Below the pieces are notes generated by a model. It saw only the letters and a program-made list of their open reading frames with translations. It was not told the DNA's origin and did no database searches. A DNA stretch of 64,000 nucleotides, from the NCBI GenBank assembly GCA_026709025.1, contig JAPOTT010000005.1, positions 58,321 through 122,320 on the forward strand, in the 5' to 3' direction. Of the stretch, positions 51,101 through 63,100 are shown one piece after another. Numbering within the stretch: position 1 is the stretch's first letter; each line of letters starts with the position of its first letter. The position numbers and the translations under genes were made by a program. The stretch comes from a bacterium. Lineage in GTDB: Bacteria > Actinomycetota > Acidimicrobiia > Acidimicrobiales > Bin134.

Positions 51101-54100
51101 ACGCGTCTAATGCTTTAATCTCTGCTTCCGAGTAAGCCACATCATCATCTGCTAAACCAACATACTCAGCATCAGGTGAATACAAGCGAAACGCTTCACG
51201 TTCTGAGAAATGCAGCACGAACGCGTTCATCTTCATCCACGCCATCTCACGAATCAGGTCCTCTAAATACTCAATGCTAAAGTACTTACGCCCTGCATCC
51301 ACTAAAACCATACGAAGATGATCGCCGGGCCAGTCGCGTATAGAGCCTGAAGGCACCGATTTCTGCCCGTCATATTGCTTCAATATCTGCAGCAACGTCC
51401 GCGTACCGTAAAACAGCCCAGTAGACGTGTTGGCCGTAATCACCACACCACCTGCAACCGAAGAATTCAAAGAGTACCCCTCAGCACCCAACTCTGAATC
51501 ATAAGTATCTAAGTAAGACAAAAAGATATTTCCAGCACTCCCGGAAGCACCAGCTACCACCGCTAAGTCTAAACCCGCAACTTCCTTCAAATCCTTTTTA
51601 AGTTTGTCAGCTACATCTTTTAACCCTTTACGCGACAACCATTTCGCAGTAACCTCACTGCCACTTCTCCTATAAGCACCACCAGAGATGCTAGAATCTC
51701 CCACAATCTGCGAGGAAGCACTCAAGGTTACCAAAACAGACCCACCAGACTCCCAAGACCGCAACCGAGGCACAACCTCTGGCTCACCTACGCCCACATG
51801 TAGTGCTTTTACTTGCTCGGCGTTTAGGGCTTCGTCAAACACTTTGAACTCATCAAGTTGAGCGCGCGGTGAGTTCACGCTGCCTGTTCGGTTTACAAAG
51901 CCTTGGTGCCAGTCTGCATAACCGATGCTCATAAGAGGCAACGGCATGGATGTAGCTATTGTGCTGTTATGTACGCCGTTCACGTACAGCAGGATCTCCG
52001 ATGTGCCAGCTACAAAAGTAAGGTGTGTCCACTGATTCATGGGCACCACATAGTCGAAGTAGTAATGCTGCGAGGTACTGCCCTTGTTAGCATACTTAGT
52101 TATCGCAACCTTGCGGGAGCCGTGCAACTCTAAGTGGATAAAGAAATAGTCGTGCGTGTATGGATCTAAGGTAGATAAAAGCACCGCGTTGTCGCGCGCT
52201 TTGTTGGGCTTAACCCAAATACTCGCGGTCCACGGGGGTTCAATATCATTGTTACCCAGGTTTATACCGCCTTCATCGTTATCTATTACCCACGACTCAC
52301 CCACCACACCGTCGCTGCTCACATAGGTTTTCTCAAAAGTAGCAGCATGACCGTGTACGCCTTGTATCTCCTCTTCTAGCATCGTAGTGCGTACTGGGGC
52401 TTTGGGATAATGAATCCCAGACGGCCAAGTACTGTGATCGAAGTTATAGTAATAAGACGGATATTGGTTGTTTACTCGCGGAGGTTTGGGGAAGCCTACG
52501 TGACCGGGAGCTTTACCGATGTTATCGAGACGCTGATAGAAATCGGTAATCGTATCTTGAGGTTCAGACTCATTCCACCAGCGATCAGCAGCAGCTGCGC
52601 GCCCCGGATACATGTGCTTTTCAAAGAACTCGTCTTGCGACCAGAACATCTGATCAGGCCAAACCGCTAAGCTCAACCCAAGTTGTTTAGGATGCCCAGC
52701 AATGTTCGGATGATACGGTTGCCCACCACCCCCGCTACCAGCGTAGTAGCCTCCAAAATTAGTAGCATCAGAACCATTGTAAAGGTATTTAGGTTCCCAA
52801 TAATAAGCACCAGTAAGCGTTGGAGTGAGATAGTAGCCATCTTCAAAAACACTGCTGATCACATCATAAGGTTTATATCCCGCTCTATCTATCGCTGAAC
52901 CTTCCCACGGCATCACAATAACATCACGGTCTAGAGATATTGAACCTGGTCTTAGGGTCTCAACTCCATTCCAAATTATCGATTGCTTACTGTGCGACTT
53001 AACAGTCGCATTCATATCATTCAAGAACTCCATCATCATGTCACCTGAGCGCAAAAGATGGGAATTATTGTTCACATAGTTATTAACCCGCGGGCAGGCA
53101 CCTATCGTATCAACAACCTCATCCGCCCCTAAATGTACAAATGGGCTTGATGAGAACCACGGAATAAAATCATTCAAAATTTGTGTAACGATAGTTTTTG
53201 CTTCTGTAGAAGTCATATCAATGATGTAACTTGGGTTCTTCTTGATCTGACTCTCAGTACATGGGGCTTCGTTACGTTCATTAGGACTACCCAAACCGAT
53301 CTCAAAGAAATTAGACAAAGCATTAGCATGCCCTGGGAAATTAAAACCAGGGATCAACATCACATGATGCTCGCGTGCCAGCTTATCTAGTGCCTTAATC
53401 TCTGCTTCCGAGTAAGCCACATCATCATCAGCCAAACCGTTATACATAGCTTTAGGTGAATACAACCGAAACGCCTCACGCTCTGAGAAATGCAGCACAA
53501 ACGCGTTCATCTTCATCCACGCCATCTCCCGAATCATGTCCTCTAAGTACTCAATACTAAAGTACTTACGCCCTGCATCCACTAAAACCATGCGAAGATC
53601 CTCGCCCGGCCAGTCGACTATAGAACCGTGCTGCACCGATCTTTGCCCATCAGATTGCTTTAACATCTGCAACAACGTCCGGGTACCATAAAACACCCCG
53701 GTAGACGTGTTAGCGCTAATTGCCACACGGCCTAAATCTGAAGCATTCAAAGAATAACCCTCAGTACCCCAATCAAGCCTTATAGTATCCGATAAAGATA
53801 AAAACACATCTCCAATAGCTCCAGAACTAGCCTTCACCACCGGTAGATCTAAACCAACAGCTTGCTTCAAATCCTTTTTAAACTGATTTGCCACATCCTC
53901 TAACGACCTATTGAACAACCATGGCTCAGTAGTTGAGTCAAGAACTACACCATCAAGATCGTGATGGAGATCAGCATCCCCAGAATCCACCACAATTCGC
54001 GACGACGCGCTCAAAGTTACCGAACCCGTCGCGCCAGCAGTCCAAGAACGCACCCTCGGCACAACCTCTGGTGCGCCTGCAGTAGTAACCCCACCTACAT

Positions 54101-57100
54101 CATCATCTGTTACAGACACAGGTACCTGTGCATCGCTCAGTGCTGAATAAACTGAGTCTGCAGAACTTGAAAAATCAAAGCTAACCTGCACAACGCGTTC
54201 GTTGCCAGGATTATCTATATCATCATCTTGCCCAATAACTTGTACATACTTTAACCGATTCCAATCCAACGTATTGAAGTTCAGCACCGCAGGTGAAATC
54301 TGTAAAGCCGACGAATCCTCAGAAGAAACTTCAACGGTCACATCGCTCACCGGCTTAGTAGATAACCTCACACCAAAACGACCTACCCCAGCTTGCTCTG
54401 CTACTCTTGTAGCCCCTCCACTTGAGTGCGCCGCTACCAAACCAGCAGCATCATCATCAGCTATCGAAACCGAAAAGCTGTTGGTAGATGTGTGTGCTAA
54501 GACACCACCAGAAATGTTGGTACCCAAAGTAGAGCTGCTGAGGTTACCAAAGGCAAAGTTGAGTGTTTCAGACGATCCCTCATCTATTTCATCCTGCAAA
54601 GCTGCTAGCACCAGAACGGCTGTACGAGCGCCACGACCAGATAGGCGCACAATAGGTGTTAGGGTATCGGCATTTATCAGCTCAACTCCTACATTGACAC
54701 CGAAGCTAGTTAGCAGACTCAGGGTGTAATCTTCTGCTGTTACGCCCGAACCTGAGATAGCCAAGGGCACGTCCACCTGCTCTCCCTGCATCAGATTCCT
54801 AGCTAGCGTTACCGCCAACTGAGTTGTGCCTGTAGATTCTGACAGAGCAGTAGTGTCTCTCCTAGCCAAACTGACTTCTGTAGAATCGTCATCAGCCACT
54901 ATGGTTGAAGCCACAAAGGGGTCGGGTATGTACCCGGTTCCTGCAGAAGCAAACACAAGCACCGTACTGTCAGCCTCATCAATGTTATCGTCAGTGGTGG
55001 CAAGGCTTATCTCTAACGAACCACTTGCAGGCAGCGTTACCGTCTGCGCCCCCTGTTGGACACCAAAGGTGGGTCCACCTAGCACAAACACGTTCACGTC
55101 TAGCGATCCAGAAAGCGCTTTGTTTGCCATCAAGGTGAACACTGCGGGGTCTCCCTCATCTACCTCAACAGACGACGCGGTAAGCACTATTGTTGGCAGC
55201 GCGTCTGCTGCAGCTTTCGGGGTTTGCTCCACCTCCTGCGACCATAAACCTGCCCCTGCAGCATTCCTAGCCCTTACCCTAAACACATAAGTAGCCCCAC
55301 CAATGAGCCCACTTACTGTAGCTGTTGTGGCGGTGCTGCTATGTGTATGATCTGTCCAATTTGTAACCGACTTACGGCGATACTGAACGTCATAGCCAGC
55401 AATAGCGCCACCAGCGCTCACAGGAGCACTCCAACTGATACCCACACCAGTAACAGCCGATTCCGCCAACACCTGCAATGGCGCGGGCAACACTTCGTCG
55501 TCGGTAACCTTCACCGAAACCGAAGGAATAGTTATCCCCCGATAAGCCGTGTCTGATGAGCTAGCAACATGGGTGATCTGCACCGTTCGAGTGGGCGGCT
55601 GATCTACAGCATCGTCTACGCCGGTCACTGTAACCGTTTGGGCGACATTCCAATTACTTGGGGTAAACAACAACGTTTCAGTGGAAGACCCAGTACCCAG
55701 CAGAACCCCAGCCGACGCAGTTACCGTGATACTAACATCAGCAGTTGGTTCACTGCCCAAAACCACCTGATAACTATCGGTGTTACTGGTGCCCTGTGCC
55801 TCGGTAACCTCAGTACTATCACTGGTTTCGCTAATTAGTACAGCAGCTGAATCTTCATCGGTAATTGTCACGGTTACGTTACCAGCAGCGCCTAGGTTGT
55901 AGCGATCATCTTCTGAAGCAGCAGCATGGGTGATCTGCACCGTTCGGGTAGCTGGCTGATCTAAGTCGTTATCCACTGCCATAACCCGAACTTGCTGCTG
56001 AGTGTTCCAATTGCTCGGAGTGAAACGCAACATCTCTGTCGTACTCCCAGCAGTACCTGCATCTGGTCCGTCCACCAATATCCCCGCACCCGCACTAACA
56101 CTCACCGTCACATCAGCAAGCGGTGCAGCAGATAAACCCACAAAATAGTTGTCTTGCAGCGCTAAGAGCGCAGCAGCTACCGGGATCCAGCGCGCCCAGC
56201 CTTTGTCGGCATTATCTTGGGCTTCGCTAGCGGTTATAGGAGTACCAGTAAACCCAGGCACATCCTCACCAAAAGCCAAAAGCACCCTATTCCATCGTCT
56301 CACATGATCTGCGCCGTTGCTGGTCTCAGCAGCATAACCCCTCACCTGAGCTACCAAAGCTGAACTCACTCCCTCAGACACCTTGGTATCATTAGAACCG
56401 CCAGTCTCAGTTATCCGCACCGTTGTACCACTGCTGTATCCATTGTATAGATCTCTTATTTGGTTATTCGAAAGAGAACTAGGGTATATACGGAGTTCAT
56501 CTATCTCAGCATGTACGGGATTTTCACCTTTAGAATCAGCACCAATGGTGTGCTGAGGTAGGTCAAAACTCTGGTTAATAGAGCTGTGTCTTGCGCCGTT
56601 CACATACAAAGTAGTATTGGTGGCTGTGCCCACTAGAGCTATATGCACCCAAGTGCTCCGTGGTGCGCTGTAGTTGAAACTAAAATCACCGACCCCTCTC
56701 TTAGAAAAACCAATTCTTCTGGTGTTTTGCCATTGCTCTAGCTTCACGCGCCAATCAGCCGCACTCTTATTTGAAAATAGTACCGACTCCGGATAATCTG
56801 CATTACGTTTAATCCACATCGCGGCCGTCCACCCGCAATGGCTCACTGCCAACGGCCGCCGATTAAGCACCAAGCGAGCATTCTGGGGGTTTTCCCCGCG
56901 GTTGGTAGTAGGTATCAAACGCAGACTCTGAGTAGACCTACCGTTAATTGTTGGATTGCCATGATAGACAGCACCTCCAGTGCCAACTTGAGCATTGGCT
57001 ATGCCTGAATCTTTCAACCATGCAGTTCCACCGGTTTGCCCGTCAAATGTCCAGTGATGATAGGCCGTTGAAGTGCAGTGAGAATTGTACACGTCTCTTA

Positions 57101-60100
57101 CTTGGGCTGCGGTGAGGGCTTCGTCGAATATCTTCAACTCATCCAAGTTCCCGTGCATGCTTGAAGCTCCACCTTTAGGGGAGTTCAACGCACCCATAGG
57201 TAATGCGATAGATTCAGGTACCCTAGCAACGTACACGCCATTGGCATACAAAAGGGTTGATGATGCTGTGGCTACATAAGTAAGATTAGTCCACTGTTTA
57301 AGAGGCACATTATAGGTAAACCAAGCGTTGCGAGTTGCCAAACCTAGCGCGGGACGACGGTTTCCACCCGCATACAAGTGAATGTGGCGATAGGTGCCAT
57401 CGGGTTGGCGCGCTGTCAACAAAGTACCAGCATAATCGTTGGGGTCCTCACGGTAAACCCAAACAGACACTGTCCACGGTGGATCAATTTCTGCACCACC
57501 AATGCCCACAGCATGGTTAGCAGCTGAATTGAACGAAAACGACGAACCTAAGACCCCCCTTGAATCATCTATACCCGGGTTAGATTGTATTTGAGAACTA
57601 CCGTGCAGCCCACCCACTGCGTCATGTAACAGGATTGTATGAGGCGAGCGGCTAGCATAGGTATGAGTAGGCGGATAGTTTCGCCTTTCAAAGGTGTAGT
57701 AATGCGATGGCTTTTGATCATTAACACGTACCCGTTTGAAACCGATTAGAGATGGAGGATCTCCCACGGTATTGAGACGGTTGTAGAAAGAAGTGAGCGT
57801 GTCAGGTACATTTGTGCCATTCCAAATACGATCGGCCATAATTGCGCGGGGCCGACGCAACAAACGCTCAAAGTATTCATCGTCTCCCCAAAATTGGTAA
57901 TCTGCCCAAACAGAAATAGCATAGCCAATGTACTCTGAATTCGAAGGATGCTCAACATTCGGCCACGTATACAAGGTATTTGGATCAGGATGGAGATGGT
58001 GGAAATGGTTAGGAGTCAAATAAAAGCGATTAGTATTAGCTACCATATACAGCAATTCATAGTTACCAGTTGAGCAACCGCAACTCCACCGATATTCCCG
58101 CCGCAGTGCATCTTGGTGGGCTTCCCATAAATTAATCACTATGTTTGTGTCTAGCTTCTGCTTGGAAGGAGCTATGTCCGAATCTGTACTACGGCGCATG
58201 TTCTCGAATCCGTTGTAAATCATCATCTGTTTATTATGAGCCCGCACAGTATCGTTCATCTCGTTGATGAAATCCACCAGCACATCTCCCACGTGCGCGA
58301 ACCTACTTGAATTGCTGCTCACAAACCTGCTAACTCTTCCGCAACTAGCTAGCTGCTTAGCCACCTCATCTGCGCCGGTATGCACATACGGACTGTTGAA
58401 CCAAGGAATAAAGTGATCCATCACTTCCTTCACCTTGTTTCGGGCCGCAGTTGAAGTCATATCTATAACAAAGTTTGGCGTTAAATGGCTTTGAATATGA
58501 GAAGTGGTACATGGAGCCACACCATCTGATCTGTTGCTCCCAAAGCCAATTCCAAAGTGATTTGAGACAGCAGTAGCGTGCCCTGGGAAATCAAACCCAG
58601 GCATAATGTCTACAAAATACTCATCCCCAAGTAGTTCTAACTCTTGAATATCTGCTCTGGAATAAGAAGCATCAGGATGAGCTAAACCAGGATACTTAAC
58701 TGGATCATTCAAGCGGAACCCCTCACCCTCTGAAAAGTGCAGTTGGAAGGAGTTCAACTTGTACCACGACATCAAGCGGAAAAGATCCTTAAGATAATCT
58801 ACCTCAAAGAATTTACGACCTGCATCCACCATTATGTGACGCATCTCCACTGTAGGCCAGTCTCTAGCAGTGCCCTTTTGCACAGAAGCACTACCATCAA
58901 CCTGCGCCAACATTTGCAGGAGAGTCCTTGAACCCCAAAAAACACCCATAGAGGTATTAGCCCGAATCGTAATATAATCGCCTACTATAAGCTCATAACC
59001 CTCATAACCTAGTTGGGTATCTACCGCATCTGCCAGATCTAATACGATATCTCCGGCCTGAACTGATGTACGCTGAGAGGGTACGTCGAAATCCCAAAGC
59101 GTAACTGCCTCAAGATCTTCCTTGATCGTCTCAGCTACGTCTTTCAACTTTCGTTGCGCTAAGAGCTTTCCGTTTACAGAGTTACTATTTCGCCACCGTT
59201 CGGCATCTCTCCCGGTTGACACCCACACGGCAGATTCAGGTGCCAAGCGAAAAACCCCCGACTGAGCAGTCCAACTACGCAGACGCGGGATTACGTTGCG
59301 CGGCGCAGCAGCCACACCTACAGAACCAATCGCACCGTCATCGTCTGTAACAAACACGCGCACTGATTGAGTATCCAAATCTCTATATACCGTGTCTACA
59401 GAACCTGACGGGTTTAAGCTTACCGACACAGCACGCCCGTTATTAGGATTATCAACATTATCATTTTGTCCGGTTACCGTTACTTGACGCGCTGTGTTCC
59501 AGTTGGATGAATCGTATACTAAAGAAGAGGGTGACACCGTTAAAGCCGACACATCCCCAGATGACACCCCAATCCTAACTCTTGCCGCGGGAGAAGAAGA
59601 CAATTTCACAGTAAAAGAACCCGTCCCATTGAGTTCCGCAACAGTTGTGGATCCTCCGCTAGAGTGTGCAACTATAAAATCAGCAGTATCATTATCAACC
59701 ACTGTAACCGAAAGACGCTTTGTAGTACCGCTGTAGTTTGTATCCCTAGATGTTAGGGTGTGGGTTATTACCTTTGTTGGGTTAACACTATTGTCAACTG
59801 CATTATCCACAGCGCGTACATTTATTGTCTGCTTAGTCTGATAGCTGGTTCGGGTAAATGTAACGGTACCACCAGCTCCAAAGCTCCCACCCGGTAATTG
59901 CACTTGTATTCCAGATTCAGCAGCAATAGCAACAGAAACATTGTGAGTTGGCTGAGCATTCAATGCAATCATATATGTATCTGAATTGCCAGCGCCGGAA
60001 GCTTCAGTTACTTGTGTACTACCAGATGATTCGGTGATAATGAGATCATAACTGTCGTCATCCACAATAGATACAGGTATGCTTTGCGATGAGCCATGGT

Positions 60101-63100
60101 AATTTGCGTCAGCTGAAGTAGCAACGTGGGTGATGGTGGAAGAATAAGTTGGTTGTTGCACTGCCGCGTCATCTTGGCCAACTACGGTGATAGTACGAAG
60201 AGTATCCCAACCATTAACAGGGATAGTTATATCTAGTGCGGTTTGTGACTGTGAGCTCCCAGGAGCCCGCAATTTGATTCCAGTTCCTGCAGTAATTTTG
60301 AAACTTACATCATGAGTAGGCTTGCTTGTTAAACTTAACGTGTATGTATCGGTATTACTAGAGCCCGCGACTTCTGTAACCCTAGTACTACCCCCACTTT
60401 GTACAATCTTAATTCCTGCTGCTTCATCATCAACAATCTTTACCTTGGTTATGAAATTACTACTACTGCTAAAACCGCCGCCTGATAAACGGTGCTGGAT
60501 CGAATGCTTAAGATCTGCTTCTAAATTAGCAACATCATTATCTCGGGCAGTAACAGATATATTTTTGCTACTCCAATCAGAAGTAGTGAAGGGTACGGTT
60601 ACTGTAGCTCCGCTTGTACCATCGTAAGCAATCTCTAAAATTGCAGTATCTGGATTGGTAACTGTCATCGTGACATTACTTTGCGGACGTTGCGCTAGCC
60701 CTACTGAATATGTTGTTCTCGCGCCCTCATTCACTGTCAAAGATTTAGAAGCAGGTACTACAACAAGAGCGTTGTCATCATCATCAACAATGGTAACTTC
60801 AACATTGTCAACTGTTATTCCGGAGTAACCACTGTCGCTGGATGTAACCGTATGGGTAATATTAGCTGTACGTTTATTGCCAGGGTTATCTATAATATCG
60901 TCCACTCCAGTGACGGTGATTTCCTGCGGCACATTCCACGCCTTAGCACCCGATACATTAAAGGTGATTGAAGCTGGGCTTACAGTTGCAGCAGAGATGG
61001 TATCTGATGCAAGAGCCACAACCACATCATGAGTTGGCCGGATTGCTAAAACAAGTTCGTATGTAACAGTATCACCATTCTCACCAACCTCAACACTAGT
61101 CTGTGATGGCCTCACCCCAGGAGCATCTAGAATGGTAAGTGAAGCCGGGTGAGGGCCTATCCCTGCAGCACCACCACCAAGATACTGAGAGATAACGCTA
61201 CCGATCGTGATATCAACAGATTCACCAGCAGGCTCACTTATATCATCTACTATAGCGCTCAAAGTAATCTGAGCTGTGCTGGTTTCGCTTGCACCGGTTA
61301 TTGTGATGCTTCCTAATTCACTATTAGTTGAACCCTGATTCTCTGTGCAAGCAATAGTTGTTTGCCCGCTAGAACACCTAAGCGTGTAATCGGTGCCTAA
61401 GGTAGCCGCACCTGCACCAGTAGCGACACTCAATGGCACCACTACTGTTTCATTACTAACTAGCTGGCGGCTCAATTCTACTGTGTAAGTTAGCGTGTCA
61501 CCCTCAGCTATGGATGCCCCAGCTGCCCGCGACAAGGTAACTGTTGTGATGTCATTATCTATGATGGTAATCGTGGTAGGTGTGAATGTTATACCCGCAA
61601 GCTCACCTGTAACAGTGATAGCTTCAGCTGGTTCGTCGTCAGTATCGTTTTCGGGCGTCAGCGTAAAGTCTACATGGCCACTAACAGCACCAGCAGCAAG
61701 CGTTATGGTCTGGTTGGGTACCGTAGCGTAGTCTGCTTCAGTGCTTGGTTGACCGTCGTCTTCAGTAGCACTGTCACTTGCAGCACCCACAACTATGGTA
61801 ATCGTCTGTTCGCTAGCAAATCTTGTAGTGCCGTTCAAACTTGCTGTGACCCGCACCGTCTTCGCACTGCCATTCTCAGCTATGCTGTCCTGGGTTCCCT
61901 GAGTGCTAATATCAGCATCCACGCTCAGCGTGATTGCCGATGGTGCTGCATCGTTATCAGTTACAGTAACTGTGATTTCTTGATCAGCTAACGCGTTGTA
62001 CTTCAGATCTGTGGAAGAGATTTCGTGTGTGATCGTGGCAGTGCGTTTATCTCCAGGGTTGTCCAGCAAATCCTCTGTACCCGTAACAGTGATAGTTTGT
62101 GCAGTATTCCAGTTACCTGAGGTAAAGGTAATCTTAGCTGGGGTTACCCGCGCTATAGCAGTATCATCCGACTCAAGGTCTACCACCACATCATTGCTTG
62201 GCTTTGTATCTAGTACCACCTCATAAGTATCAGAACCGCCTTCTGCTACTTCAAAAGTATCTGTAGATTCATTTATCGTTACTGCTGAAGTATCATCATC
62301 GATGATTGTTATATTAAAGGTGCCCCAGTTAGTGCTGTCATCTCCATCATCTTCAATTCCTAGATCAACACTATCTGGAAGATTAGTGTTAAGGTTTTCA
62401 TCGTCTAAGTCGCCCACAGTTATAGTTATAGTCTCCTGACCCTCATCTACATCATCATCTTGAGCTGTCACCAATAACCATGCATTCGTATTTAGATACT
62501 CAGTTGGGCCTGTAAACCTAACTATAGGCGTTAAAGTATCCCCCGAAACTAAACTTACACCCCTATTTGTCTCATTTGTTTTGAGTGCAATCATATAATC
62601 AGTAGTGTCGATACCATCACCTGATATCACCAAAGGTACATCTACGATCTCAGGTGAGATTAAATTGCGCGCTAGTCCTACACGCCACTGCTGCATGCGC
62701 TCCCTATCTGGGACGCTAACATCCTCTTTTATAGTATTCCCTAAGGTTTGTATCTGAACGTCTAGTTGATCGTCATCGTTTATCGTAATAGCTGTGGGAG
62801 AAACTGTTACACCAGTAAGGTTACCTGTGATCGAAATAGTTTTTAACGGTTCAGACCGAAAATCATCCGTTGGGGTAAGCGTGAAATCCGTATAGGCACT
62901 GACAGCGCCTGCTGGAATGGTTATCGTCTGATTAGCTACTGCTTCATAATCCTCATCATCATCAGGCCCTTCGATAGCAGAATCGGTACTAGCACCTACC
63001 ACCACAGTGATATCTTGAGATGAACCAAACCGCGTAGCGCTCGTAATGGTAGCGGTTACACGTACTGTTGTGGCGGAATCATCCTCTGTAATACTGTCTT

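Larger units (their letters stand above)
49500..54070. repeat. tandem duplication of a ~2.28-kb GH20+LamG module (approx. 49500-51785 and 51790-54070)
   Basis: Translations nearly colinear ('MVLVDAGRKYFSIEYLED.IREMAWMKMNAFVLHFSEREAFRLYSP' in both) with long stretches of matching DNA. Confidence 0.9.
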
